From: CALZJC01 sp963781065
GTDB taxonomy: Bacteria > Acidobacteriota > Thermoanaerobaculia > Multivoradales > JAHEKO01
DNA length: 64,000 nt
NCBI GenBank assembly: GCA_963781065.1
Contig: CAWAET010000009.1
Span: 165,698 to 229,697 of the forward strand
Direction of reading: 5' to 3'
Part shown: positions 8,059-17,430 of the stretch, in pieces
How the letters are laid out: each line of letters starts with the position of its first letter
Numbering within the stretch: the first letter of the stretch is position 1
Position numbers and translations under genes: made by a program
The notes under the pieces: generated by a model
Seen by the model: only the letters and a program-made list of their open reading frames with translations
Told to the model about the DNA's origin: nothing
The model's database searches: none

Positions 8059-11000
8059 TCCACTTCTGGCCGCTCCACCTGGCGGTGATCGCCGGCGCCG
8101 CGGTGGCCACCGCGGTGCTCACCGGATCGCTGGTGGTGGGCGACTCGATCCAGGCCAGCCTGCGCGACCTGACCCTGGAACGGCTGGGCCGGATCGAGCG
8201 GGCGGTCACCGGCGAGCGGCTCTTCGCGGAAGCGCTGGCCGACCGGCTGGCGGCGGCCAGCGGCGAAGCGACGGTGCCGATCATGGCGCTGCGCGGCGCC
8301 GCGGTCGCGGCCGACGGCGGCGCCCGGGCGGCGCGGGTCGCCATTTGGGGGATCGACGGCCGGTTCGCCGAGCTGTTCCCAGGCGACGAGGCCGCCGCCG
8401 GCCTGGGTCTGGAGCGGGGCCCGGGACAGATCTTCCCATCGCTGGCGATCAACGCCGCCCTGGCGCGCGAGCTCGGCGCCGAGCCCGGCGACGAGGTGCT
8501 GCTCCAGTTCGAGCGCCAGGGCGAGGTGCCGCGGGCCTCGCTGCTGGGCGACAGCGACCCGGCCGCCGCCCTCAGCTCACTACGGTTGACGGTCACCACG
8601 GTGCTGCCGGACCGCGGCGCCGGCCGGTTCTCGCTCGCCGCCAACCAGATGCTGCCGCTCAACGCCTTCGTCGAGCTGGGCCTGCTCCAGCGCCGTCTCG
8701 AGCGCCCCGGCGAGGTCAACGCGATCCTGCTGGCCGGCGGCGGCGAGCCCGCCTCGGCGATGGCCGCGGCCGATGCCGACCGGCGGCTACGCGAGGCCCT
8801 CGAGCTCGAGGACGTCGGCCTGCGGCTGCTGCCTGGTGACGGCTGGCTGGCGCTCGAAAGCCGTGAGTTCGTGCTTCGCCCGCCGGTGGCCGAGGCGGCG
8901 CTGGCGCTGGCCGCCGAGCAGGGACGCGCCGCGCTGCCGGTCCTCACCTACCTGGCAAACCGTCTCGAGACCGCCGACCGCCTGCTGCCCTACTCCACCG
9001 TCGCCGCCCTGCCGCTGCCGGTGCCCGCCGGGCTGGGCGGTTGGCAGCCCGACGAGATCGCCGAGCCACGCCCCGACTGGCCCGATCTGCCGCCGCTGAT
9101 CCTCAACCGCTGGGCGGCCGACGAGCTGGCCGCCGGACCCGGCGACCGGGTGCGGCTGACCTACTATGAGGTCGGCAGCGACGACGCCCTGGCCACCGCC
9201 GAGGCGGAGTTCCAGGTGGTCGGCGTGCTGCCGATGGACGGTCTGGGGGCCGACCGCGCGCTGACGCCCGACTTCCCCGGTATCGCCGACGCCGAGCGGA
9301 TCTCGGACTGGGATCCACCGTTCCCGGTCGATCTGGGCCTGGTGCGCCCCGCGGACGAGGCCTACTGGGAGCGCTGGCGCGGAGCGCCCAAGGCGTTTGT
9401 GCCGCTCGCCGCCGGCCAGGAGTTGTGGCGCAGCCGGTTCGGCGCCCTGACGGCGATCCGCATCGCTCTGCTGCCGGGCGAGGACTCCGCCGCCGGGCGG
9501 GCCGCCCTCGCGGGCGGCATCGAGCAACGGCTCTCGCTTGGCGCCGTCGGGCTGACCTCGGTGCCGGTGCGCGAGCAGGGCCTGGCCGCGGCGTCCGGAA
9601 CGACCTCCTTCGCCGGCCTCTTCGTCGGCTTCAGCCTCTTCCTGATCGTCTCCGCGGCCCTGCTGGTGGCGCTGCTGTTCCGGCTCGGGGTCGAGCGCCG
9701 GGCCGGCGAGCTGGGGCTGCGTCTGGCGGCCGGCTTTCCCCTGCGCTCGGTGCGCCGGATGCTGCTCGGCGAGGGCGCCGTGCTGGCGGCGGCCGGCGCC
9801 CTCGCGGGCGTCGCCCTGGCGGCGCTCTACGGCCGGGCGGTGCTGGCCGGGCTGAGCAGCTGGTGGGCGCCGATCCTCTCTTCGACGCTGCTGCGCGTCG
9901 ACCTACGGCCGGCGAGCCTGGCGACCGGCGCCCTGATCTCGCTGGGGGTCGTGCTGGTCTCGATCGCCCTCACCCTGCGGCGGCTGCGGCGGCTGCCGGC
10001 GCGGGCGCTGCTGGCCGGCGTGGTCGAGGAGCCGGCCGCCGGCGGGCGGCGAGGCTCGCGCCTGGCCCGCTGGCTGGCGCCGCTGGCGCTGCTCGCGGCG
10101 CTGGCCCTGCTGGCGATCGCGCTCGGCTCGAGCGAAGCCTCACCGGGCCTGTTCTTCGGTGTCGGCGCGGCGCTGCTGACCGCCGGGTTCGCCGCCTTCG
10201 CCCTCTGGTGCGGCGGCGGCCTGGGCACCGGCGCCGGCGGCAGGCTGACCCTGGCCGGCGCCGCCGCCCGTAACAGCGCCCGCAACCCCGGCCGCAGCCT
10301 GCTGTCGGTGGTGCTGGTGGGCAGCGCCTGCTTCGTGCTGGTGGCGGTGGCCGCCAACCGGCGCGAGGCCGGCCGCGAGGCGCTGCGCCGCGACTCCGGC
10401 ACCGGCGGCTTCACCCTGCTGGCCGAGGCCGAGGTGCCCCTGGCGCGCGGTCTGGGCGACGGCGACGCCCTCGACGAGCTGGGCTTCTCCGCCGAGGACC
10501 GCGATCAGCTGGCCGGAATCCCGATCCACTCGCTGCGCCTGCGTCCGGGCGAGGACGCCAGCTGTCTCAACCTCTATCAGCCGGAGCGGCCGCGGCTGCT
10601 CGGGGTGCCGCCCGAGCTCATCGAGCGCGGCGGCTTCAGCTTCCGCGCCACCGCCGCCACCGCCGAGGACGACGAGCCCTGGCGGCTGCTCGAGCAGCCC
10701 CTCGAGCCCGGCGTGATCCCGGCCATCGGCGACGCCAATTCGGTGCAGTGGATCCTCCACCTCGGCCTCGGCGACGAGCTCGAGATCGAGGACGATCGCG
10801 GGCTGCCGCTGCGGCTGCGGATCGTCGGCACGCTCGACACCAGCATCTTCCAGAGCGAGCTGCTGATCTCCGAGGCGGCCTTCCTGGAGCACTTCCCCGA
10901 CGCCGCGGGCTTCGCCTACTTCCTGGCCGAGCCGCCGCCGGACCGGATCGAGCCGGTCGCCCACCTGCTCGAGGAGAGGCTCGGGCGCTACGGTTTCGAC

Positions 11001-11423
11001 GCCACGCCGGCGGCCGAGAGGCTGGAGGCCTACATGGCCGTCGAGCACATGTACCTGGACACCTTCCAGGCGCTCGGCGGGCTGGGGCTGCTGCTCGGCA
11101 CCCTCGGCCTGGCGGTGGTCCTGGCGCGCAACGTCATCGAGCGCCGCGCCGAGCTGGCCACCCTGCGCGCCTTCGGCTTCCGCCGCTCGTCGCTCGGCTG
11201 GATGGTGGTGGCCGAGAACGGCTTCCTGCTGCTCACCGGCATCGCCATCGGCGCCGCCGCGGGCCTGGTGGCGGTGGCGCCCCATCTCGCCGGCCACCTG
11301 CCGTGGGGAACGCTCATCGGCACCCTGGCCCTGGTCTTCGGCTTCGGCCTGGCGGCCGGCGCCCTGGCCGTGGCGGTGGCGCTCAGGACGCCCCTGCTGC
11401 CGGCGCTCAAGGCCGAGCGTTGA
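8043..11423 (+). CDS. ABC transporter permease, large FtsX/MacB-type
   Basis: 1126-residue membrane protein, about twice a MacB permease. The N-terminal helix (residues 8-27) is followed by a long extracytoplasmic region, then three helices near residues 520-680 (FVGFSLFLIVSAALLVALLF, cut short here), two more near 690-770, a second periplasmic part and a final FtsX domain with helices near 1010-1120 and the motif NVIERRAELATLRAFGF, typical of FtsX coupling helices. It works with the overlapping ATPase, probably as a mechanotransmitter-type complex. Its substrate is unknown. Convergent with RNase D, 10 bases apart. Confidence 0.9.
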   Translation: MRRSLIHFWPLHLAVIAGAAVATAVLTGSLVVGDSIQASLRDLTLERLGRIERAVTGERLFAEALADRLAAASGEATVPIMALRGAAVAADGGARAARVAIWGIDGRFAELFPGDEAAAGLGLERGPGQIFPSLAINAALARELGAEPGDEVLLQFERQGEVPRASLLGDSDPAAALSSLRLTVTTVLPDRGAGRFSLAANQMLPLNAFVELGLLQRRLERPGEVNAILLAGGGEPASAMAAADADRRLREALELEDVGLRLLPGDGWLALESREFVLRPPVAEAALALAAEQGRAALPVLTYLANRLETADRLLPYSTVAALPLPVPAGLGGWQPDEIAEPRPDWPDLPPLILNRWAADELAAGPGDRVRLTYYEVGSDDALATAEAEFQVVGVLPMDGLGADRALTPDFPGIADAERISDWDPPFPVDLGLVRPADEAYWERWRGAPKAFVPLAAGQELWRSRFGALTAIRIALLPGEDSAAGRAALAGGIEQRLSLGAVGLTSVPVREQGLAAASGTTSFAGLFVGFSLFLIVSAALLVALLFRLGVERRAGELGLRLAAGFPLRSVRRMLLGEGAVLAAAGALAGVALAALYGRAVLAGLSSWWAPILSSTLLRVDLRPASLATGALISLGVVLVSIALTLRRLRRLPARALLAGVVEEPAAGGRRGSRLARWLAPLALLAALALLAIALGSSEASPGLFFGVGAALLTAGFAAFALWCGGGLGTGAGGRLTLAGAAARNSARNPGRSLLSVVLVGSACFVLVAVAANRREAGREALRRDSGTGGFTLLAEAEVPLARGLGDGDALDELGFSAEDRDQLAGIPIHSLRLRPGEDASCLNLYQPERPRLLGVPPELIERGGFSFRATAATAEDDEPWRLLEQPLEPGVIPAIGDANSVQWILHLGLGDELEIEDDRGLPLRLRIVGTLDTSIFQSELLISEAAFLEHFPDAAGFAYFLAEPPPDRIEPVAHLLEERLGRYGFDATPAAERLEAYMAVEHMYLDTFQALGGLGLLLGTLGLAVVLARNVIERRAELATLRAFGFRRSSLGWMVVAENGFLLLTGIAIGAAAGLVAVAPHLAGHLPWGTLIGTLALVFGFGLAAGALAVAVALRTPLLPALKAER

Positions 11424-11433
11424 GGCGGGCGCT

Positions 11434-12555
11434 TCAGCTGACGAGCCGGGTCAGGGTGTCGCCGTAGAGGCGGATGCGCTTCTCACCCAGCTGGGGCACC
11501 GCGGCCAGGTCCACGGCGCCGTGCTCGGCGAGATGGCGCAGGGCGGCGGCGGGCAGCACCGCCTGCTCGGTGACGCGGCGGCGGGCGGACTCCTGCCGGC
11601 GCCAGTCGCGCAGGCGCCTGTTGCGGTCGCGCTCGGCCGGCTGCGGGCGCGGCGCCGCCGGCGGGTCGGGCACCGGCGGCGGGTCGCGCCGGGCCTGCTG
11701 GAGCACGCCGAGGATCGCCCTGCCCCAGCGCTCCAGGTTGCGGCCGCGCAGACCCAGCCGGCGCAGATCGTCGGGCCGGCTCGGCGCCGCCCGCGCCAGG
11801 GCCAGCAGGAGGGCGTTGTTGAGCAGCCTGCCGGGGGGCATGTCGGCCTCGCGCGCCACCTCTTCGCGCCATTCGAACAGCGCGCTCAGCAGCGGCATGC
11901 GCCCACGATCCAGCTGCCGCACGCCCTTGATCCGCCACAGCCCCTCGGGCCGATAGCCGCCGTTCCAGGTGGCGCCGGCGACCGCCTGGCAGGCGATCTC
12001 GACCTCCTCGCCGAGGTCCGCCTCGGCCACCAGCTCACGCAGCCGGCGGCAGACGGCCGGCAGGTAGCGCACGTCGTCGAGAGCGTAGCGCAGCGGCTCG
12101 GGCGCCAGCGGGCGCCGCGCCCAGTCGTGGAAGGCGTGCCCCTTGGCCAGCTTGACGCCGCAGATCCGCTCGACCAGCGTGCCGTAGCCGGTCTGCGGCC
12201 AGCCCAGCAGGCTGGTGGCCTGCTGGCTGTCCCAGACCGCCGCCGGCTGGATGCCGTAGTCGCGCCGCAGCAGCCCGACGTCGTACTCGCCGCCGTGCAG
12301 CAACGTCGGCTGGGTCGGCGACTCGAAAGCCGGGCGTAGCGGATCGAGCACCCCGGGCTCGCGCGGCAGGGCGACCAGATCGACCAGCCAGAGCCGCCCC
12401 TCGACGTTGGCCTGCAGCAGGCACATCTGCTCGCGATAGGCGAAGCCCGAGTTGGACTCGCTGTCGATGGCGTGCTCCGGCGCCGCGGCCATCGCCGCGC
12501 CCAACTCGGCCAGCCCGCCAGGGCTGTCGACCAGCGTGAAGTCGCGCGTGTGCAC
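11434..12555 (-). CDS. rnd: Ribonuclease D (3'-5' exoribonuclease, DEDDy type)
   Basis: 373-residue cytoplasmic nuclease that trims 3' ends of tRNA precursors and other small RNAs. DEDD residues are visible: Exo I as IDSES (residues 30-34, normally DTE), Exo II in HGGEYDVGLL near residues 87-96, and Exo III as YALDDVRYLPAV near 151-162 with the DEDDy Tyr. An HRDC domain follows (about 205-275, LFEWREEVAREADMPPGRLL), and the C-terminus after an Arg-rich linker looks like a second helical HRDC-like piece. GTG start at 12555; the family's Thr in motif I is replaced by Ser. Confidence 0.88.
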   Translation of the reverse strand: MHTRDFTLVDSPGGLAELGAAMAAAPEHAIDSESNSGFAYREQMCLLQANVEGRLWLVDLVALPREPGVLDPLRPAFESPTQPTLLHGGEYDVGLLRRDYGIQPAAVWDSQQATSLLGWPQTGYGTLVERICGVKLAKGHAFHDWARRPLAPEPLRYALDDVRYLPAVCRRLRELVAEADLGEEVEIACQAVAGATWNGGYRPEGLWRIKGVRQLDRGRMPLLSALFEWREEVAREADMPPGRLLNNALLLALARAAPSRPDDLRRLGLRGRNLERWGRAILGVLQQARRDPPPVPDPPAAPRPQPAERDRNRRLRDWRRQESARRRVTEQAVLPAAALRHLAEHGAVDLAAVPQLGEKRIRLYGDTLTRLVS

Positions 12556-12752
12556 GTCTCAGCCGCGGGGCCGGCGAGGGGTCGGCGGGCAGGAGGGGGC
12601 AGCGATCCGGGAAGGCATGAGTCGCGGTCTGGGGGAGAGGTTGGGGGGAAAGCCATGCGGGCCTGGGGAACCCGCGGCAACCAACCCTACCATCGGCCGG
12701 CCTCGGCCGCCGGATTGCAAGATCGCGCGGCCCGAATACGTCCATACCGGTT

Positions 12753-13226
12753 GTGAGCCGCCGCCTCTGGACATCTCTCGCCCTGCTCGCGCTCGGAGGC
12801 CTCCAGGCCGCCGCCGGCGAGCCCCCGGACGAGACCGCCACCATCTTCCTGCGGCCGGCGCCGCCGACGGCGGCGACCGCAGCGCTCATGCGGCACTGGC
12901 ACCGGGAGACCGGCGGCCGGATCGCGGCGGTACTGCGCGAGTGGCAAGGCCTTTCCCGGGCCGTGAGCGAACGGCCCGGGCGCACGCTGGCGGCCGGTTG
13001 CCGCCGTCTCGACCTGGCCCTGGACCGGCTGGATCGCGACCGGCTGCCGACGGCACCCGACCCGTCGGTCTCGCTTCACCTGGAGGAGACGCTGCGCTCG
13101 CTGTCCGACGCCGCCGACAGCTGCGCCCAGGGGGCCTTCTTCCTGACCGTCTGGCGCCTGCGCCAGGCCGAGACCACCTGGCAACAGCTGCGCCGCCGCC
13201 TGCTGCTCTACGATCTGAGGCCGTAG
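12753..13226 (+). CDS. Hypothetical exported protein
   Basis: 157-residue protein with a GTG start and an N-terminal signal sequence (RRLWTSLALLALGGLQAAAG, probably cleaved around residues 21-23). The rest is helical and rich in Arg, Leu and Ala, with two cysteines (near residues 80 and 125) that could form a disulfide in the periplasm. No family recognised. It lies between divergent RNase D and downstream RNase E/G with a 174-base gap, so it may have its own promoter. Confidence 0.65.
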   Translation: MSRRLWTSLALLALGGLQAAAGEPPDETATIFLRPAPPTAATAALMRHWHRETGGRIAAVLREWQGLSRAVSERPGRTLAAGCRRLDLALDRLDRDRLPTAPDPSVSLHLEETLRSLSDAADSCAQGAFFLTVWRLRQAETTWQQLRRRLLLYDLRP

Positions 13227-13400
13227 GCCGGCGGGGCCGCGCGCGCCGTCGGCAACGCCGCGAAAACCCGGAAAACCGGCTACAATGTCCGATGCTGGCG
13301 CCGAAACGCGGCTCCAGGCAGGAAGCGATCGCGATTTGCCTCTCCCGATCCAGTTCGGATCGCCCCTGAACCACCCACAATTGACGCGAACGGAGGTCCT

Positions 13401-15542
13401 TTGACCCGCCGCATGTTGATAAACGCGCGCGACCCCCAGGAGTTGCGCATCGCCGTGGTCGACGGTTCGACTCTCGACAGCTACCAGGTGGAGGTAGCCG
13501 AGAGCGGACTGACCCGCGGCAACATCTATCGCGGCGTTGTCGCCGGCATTCAGCCAAACCTCAACGCCGCCTTTGTCGAGTACGGCGTCGAGCGCCACGG
13601 ATTCCTCTCGGTCCAGGATGTCGTGTCCGACGCCTTCCACAAGCAGCCGCCCAAGGACCAGGGCGGCCGGCCCCGCATCGATCAGATCCTCGAGAAGGGC
13701 CGCCCGCTGACCGTCCAGGTGACGCGTGAGGCGGTGCAGAGCAAGGGCGCCGTGCTGACGACCGAACTGTCGCTGGCCGGCCGCTACCTCGTCCTGACGC
13801 CCTACGACGACGGCCGCGGCGTCTCTCGCAAGGTCGACGACGAGGAGACCCGCAAACGGCTCAAGGACCTGGCCAAGGGCCTCGACCTGCCCGCCGGCTG
13901 CGGCGCCATCGTGCGCACCAACGCCCTCGACCAGACCAAGCGCGACCTGAATCGAGATCTCAACGCCCTGCTTCGGGTCTGGCGGCGGGTCGGCAAGGAG
14001 GCCTCGCAGACCAACCGGCCGAAACTGATCTACAGCGACCAGGATCTGATCCTGCGCACCCTGCGCGACACCCTGGACAGCTCGGTAGAGGAGATCCTGG
14101 TCGACGAGGAGAAGGCCCTCGAGCAGGCCGGCCAGTACCTCAAGGCCTTCCTGCCGCGCACCAAGATCCGCCTGCAGCACTACGACGACCGTACGCCGCT
14201 GTTCTCGCGCTACGAGCTCGAGCCGCAGATCGAGCGGATCTACGACCGCCGCGTCGAGCTGCCCGGCGGCGGCTCGATCGTGATCGACCCGACCGAGGCG
14301 CTGGTGTCAATCGATGTCAACTCCGGCCGCACCAAGGGCGGCAGCGGCGAGGAGACGGCGCTCAACACCAACCTGGAGGCGGCGCGCGAGGTCGCCCGCC
14401 AGCTGCGCCTGCGCGACATCGGCGGGCTGGTGGTGGTCGACTTCATCGACATGCGCGCCACCCGCAACCGCCGGCGGCTGGAGAAGGAGCTCAAGGACCA
14501 CCTCAAGGACGACCGGGCGCGAGCCTACGTCGGACGGATCAGCCCCAACGGGCTGCTCGAGGTCAACCGTCAGCGCATCCAGCAGGAGCTGCGGCTGCGC
14601 AGCCAGCAGCCCTGCCCGACCTGTGACGGCACCGGCCGCATCGCCAGCATCGACATCATGGGCCTCAACATCATGCGCCGGCTGCGGGCGGCGGCCGCAA
14701 GCGGCGGCGCGGGCCACGTCCGGGTGCTGCTGCACCCCGACACCGCGGCCGAGTTCCAGAACAGCCGCCGTAGCGATCTGCTGCAGCTCGAGGAGGAGTT
14801 CGAGGTGAAGGTGGAAGTGGTGCCCAGCCACCATCTGCACCGCCCGGAGAGCGAGGTCGAGTGGGCCGACCCCGAGAACACGGGCCGGACTCGCCCCGCC
14901 CCGTCGCCGCTCGTCGACGCCACCCAGCTGACCCTCGCCAGCTCGACCCGCGGCGCGACATCGAAGCGCTCGCGCGGCGGCCGCAGCCGGCGCGGCGGTC
15001 GCGGCCGCCAGGCGACCGAGACCGGCACCGCCGGCAGCAACGAGGCTCCGCCCGTCGACGCGCCGCAGAAGGCGCCACGGGACGCCGCGGCGGACGGCGG
15101 CGAAGCGACCGAGAAGAAGCCCCGGCGCCGAGGCAGCCGCGGCGGCCGAGGGCGCAAGAAGCCGGCCGACTCCGCACCGCCGGCCGAAAAGAAGGGCGAA
15201 GCTGCGGCGGCCGCTTCGGGCGCCGAGACGGAGTCCGACCCAGCGGCCGAGACCGGCGAGAAGAAGCCCCGGCGTCGACGCCGGCGGCGGCGGCGCAAGC
15301 GGACCACCGAAGGCGAGGGCGGCCCAGCCCGGTCCTCGGCACCAGACGACCAGGTGAGCGGCGACGGCCCAGCCCAGCCCTCGGAACCGGTCGGCTGGGA
15401 CAGCGTCGAAGACCCAGGTCAACCCTCTGAACCGGTCCTCCGGGACAGCGGCGGCGGCCTAGGCCAAACGCCCGCGGCGACCGGCCAGGAGAGCGGCGAC
15501 GGGGATCGCGGCACCGGCCAGATGCCAGACGGTGAGGCGTAG
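13401..15542 (+). CDS. rng: Ribonuclease E/G
   Basis: 713-residue endoribonuclease of the RNase E/G family, processing rRNA and turning over mRNA. Order: S1 RNA-binding domain (about residues 35-120, GNIYRGVVAGIQPNLNAAFV), RNase H-like and 5'-sensor parts, catalytic DNase-I-like part with SIDVNSGR near 304 and VVVDFIDM near 346-353 providing the metal-binding Asp residues, and zinc-link CPTCDGTG near 405. The last 200 residues are disordered and basic, with runs such as RRRRRRRRKR and two imperfect SEP-V repeats, like RNA-binding tails. GGAGG lies four bases before the TTG at 13401 and 16 before the ATG at 13413, so TTG is preferred. The 3' end overlaps the TRAP permease gene for 84 bases. 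Confidence 0.92.
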   Translation: MTRRMLINARDPQELRIAVVDGSTLDSYQVEVAESGLTRGNIYRGVVAGIQPNLNAAFVEYGVERHGFLSVQDVVSDAFHKQPPKDQGGRPRIDQILEKGRPLTVQVTREAVQSKGAVLTTELSLAGRYLVLTPYDDGRGVSRKVDDEETRKRLKDLAKGLDLPAGCGAIVRTNALDQTKRDLNRDLNALLRVWRRVGKEASQTNRPKLIYSDQDLILRTLRDTLDSSVEEILVDEEKALEQAGQYLKAFLPRTKIRLQHYDDRTPLFSRYELEPQIERIYDRRVELPGGGSIVIDPTEALVSIDVNSGRTKGGSGEETALNTNLEAAREVARQLRLRDIGGLVVVDFIDMRATRNRRRLEKELKDHLKDDRARAYVGRISPNGLLEVNRQRIQQELRLRSQQPCPTCDGTGRIASIDIMGLNIMRRLRAAAASGGAGHVRVLLHPDTAAEFQNSRRSDLLQLEEEFEVKVEVVPSHHLHRPESEVEWADPENTGRTRPAPSPLVDATQLTLASSTRGATSKRSRGGRSRRGGRGRQATETGTAGSNEAPPVDAPQKAPRDAAADGGEATEKKPRRRGSRGGRGRKKPADSAPPAEKKGEAAAAASGAETESDPAAETGEKKPRRRRRRRRRKRTTEGEGGPARSSAPDDQVSGDGPAQPSEPVGWDSVEDPGQPSEPVLRDSGGGLGQTPAATGQESGDGDRGTGQMPDGEA

Positions 15543-17399
15543 CGCGCCGGCGCTGGGCAGCAACAGCAGCGCCGCCGACAGCAGCAGCGCCAGCCGCCAG
15601 GCCGGCGTCAGCGGCCTCCCCAGGTAGCCGGCGATCGCCGCCGCCAGCGGCAGGATGCCCGCCACGGCCAGGGCCACGGCGCCGACGATCGCCGGCGTCG
15701 AGGCCAGGCTGCCGTCGCCGGCGAGCATCAGCAGCTCGGGCCGGAAGACGAACAGATAGGGCAGCGCAAACCCGACCAGGGCAAACCGGAAAGCGGCCAG
15801 GCTGGTGCGCCAGAAGTCCGAGCCGGCGATCGAGCTGGCGGCGTAGGCGGCCAGCGCCACCGGCGGCGTCACCATCGACATCAGCCCGAAGTAGAAGATG
15901 AACAGGTGGGCCGCCAGCGGCACCACGCCCAGCCGCCCCAGGGCCGGCCCGACCAGCGTCGCCAGCAGCAGGTAGCAGACCGCCGAGGGCAGCCCCATGC
16001 CCAGCACCAGGGAAGAGACCATCAGCACCGCCAGCGCCCCCAACAGGCTCTCCTGGGCCAGCGGCAGGATGAGGGCCGGCAGCCTGCCGCCGATCCCGGT
16101 CATGGTGACGACGCCGATGATGACGCCGACGCACGCCGCCGCCGAGATCAGGGCGACGCCGCCGCCGGCGGCCTGGCGAAAGACGGCCAGGAGCTTGGCC
16201 GGCGTCACCCGCGTCTCGGCCCTGGCCTGCGACAGCAGCAGCACCGCCAGCATGCCCAGGCTGACAGCGCGGAAGACCGAGGTGCCGGCGAGCAGGAAGC
16301 CGATCAGCGCGACCAACCCGCCGCCGAAGACCACCCCCTGCCATGCCATCAGTTGGGGCGGCCGCTCGCCAGCCGCGCCGCCCTCCCCGGCCGCGCCGAC
16401 GGCCCGCAGCCGGCGCGCCCGCAGGTCGACGATCACGAAAAGCGCCAGGTAGTAGAGGATCGCCGGGATCAGCGCCGCGCGGATGATCTCGAGATAGGTG
16501 ACCGGCGGATCGACGATCTCCAGCATCATGTAGGCGCCGGCGCCCATCACCGGCGGCACCAGCGCGCCGCCGGAGCTGGCGGCGGCCTCGAGGCCGGCGG
16601 CGGTGTGCGGCCGGAAGCCGGCGCTGCGCATCATCGGGATGGTGAAGGTGCCGGTGGTTGCCGTGTTCGCCACCGCGCTGCCGGACAGCGAGCCCATCAG
16701 TCCGCTGCTGACCACCGCCACCTTGGCCGGCCCGCCGGTGGTGCCGCGAAACAGCCGGCGCGAGGCGTCGAGCACGAACCGGGTCGCGCCGCTGGCCTCG
16801 AGCAGCGCGCCAAAGACCAGGAAGAGAAAGACGTAGCCGAACATCACCGACAGGGCGACGCCAAAGACCCCCTGGCCGTGCAGGAAGGCCTGGCCGACGA
16901 TGCGCTCGACGCTGTAGCCGCGGATCGGCAGCAGCCAGTCGGGCAGCAGGTTGCCCCAGCGAGCGTAGGCGAGGAAGACGAGGGCCAGGATCGGCAGCGC
17001 CGCGCCGATGCTGCGGTAGGTGGCGGCGATCACCAGGATCAGCCCGGCAATGCCCACCGCCACGTCGAGGCCGACCTCGGCGCCCGCCCGGTCGCCCAGC
17101 GACGAGCCCCCCAGCCAGGCGCCGGCGAAGGCGGGCTCGGTCTGCACCACCACGTACAGACAGACCGCCAGCGCCGCCAGCGCCGCCGCCAGCCGGCCCG
17201 CCGGCCCGACCCGGGCCGGTCGGCCGTCGCGGCCCGTGGCCCGCAGGAAGCCCAGCGCCAACCCCAGGCCGGCGAAGATCGCCAGCTCCGACTGCGGCCG
17301 CAGCAGCGGGTAGTTGACCTCGAGCAGGACGAACGGCGTCAGGACCAGGGCGCAGACCCGCGCCAACCCGCCGGCGATGGGCTCGAATCGCACGGTCAA
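15459..17399 (-). CDS. TRAP transporter permease, fused 4TM/12TM (DctQM-like)
   Basis: 646-residue membrane protein with about 16-18 predicted helices. The N-terminal third corresponds to the small DctQ-like subunit, and the rest to DctM, with GLMGSLSGSAVANTATTG (residues about 234-251) and VPPVMGAGAYMMLEI as the conserved TRAP motifs. It imports organic acids or similar solutes together with a TAXI-type binding protein, driven by an ion gradient. TTG start at 17399 with GAGGG five bases upstream; an internal GTG two codons later is possible. It is 31 bases after the TAXI gene, so the two form one operon. The 3' end is antisense to the RNase E/G tail. Confidence 0.9.
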   Translation of the reverse strand: MTVRFEPIAGGLARVCALVLTPFVLLEVNYPLLRPQSELAIFAGLGLALGFLRATGRDGRPARVGPAGRLAAALAALAVCLYVVVQTEPAFAGAWLGGSSLGDRAGAEVGLDVAVGIAGLILVIAATYRSIGAALPILALVFLAYARWGNLLPDWLLPIRGYSVERIVGQAFLHGQGVFGVALSVMFGYVFLFLVFGALLEASGATRFVLDASRRLFRGTTGGPAKVAVVSSGLMGSLSGSAVANTATTGTFTIPMMRSAGFRPHTAAGLEAAASSGGALVPPVMGAGAYMMLEIVDPPVTYLEIIRAALIPAILYYLALFVIVDLRARRLRAVGAAGEGGAAGERPPQLMAWQGVVFGGGLVALIGFLLAGTSVFRAVSLGMLAVLLLSQARAETRVTPAKLLAVFRQAAGGGVALISAAACVGVIIGVVTMTGIGGRLPALILPLAQESLLGALAVLMVSSLVLGMGLPSAVCYLLLATLVGPALGRLGVVPLAAHLFIFYFGLMSMVTPPVALAAYAASSIAGSDFWRTSLAAFRFALVGFALPYLFVFRPELLMLAGDGSLASTPAIVGAVALAVAGILPLAAAIAGYLGRPLTPAWRLALLLSAALLLLPSAGALRLTVWHLAGAAIPVAALLAGRRGRLA

Positions 17400-17430
17400 T
17401 CAACCCTCGCCAGCGCCAGGCGGCGCCGGG

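Noticed and set aside
13250..13290. TACAAT as -10 box of the RNase E/G gene
   Set aside because: A lone -10-like hexamer at 13281-13286 without a -35 at proper spacing is not enough to call a promoter.
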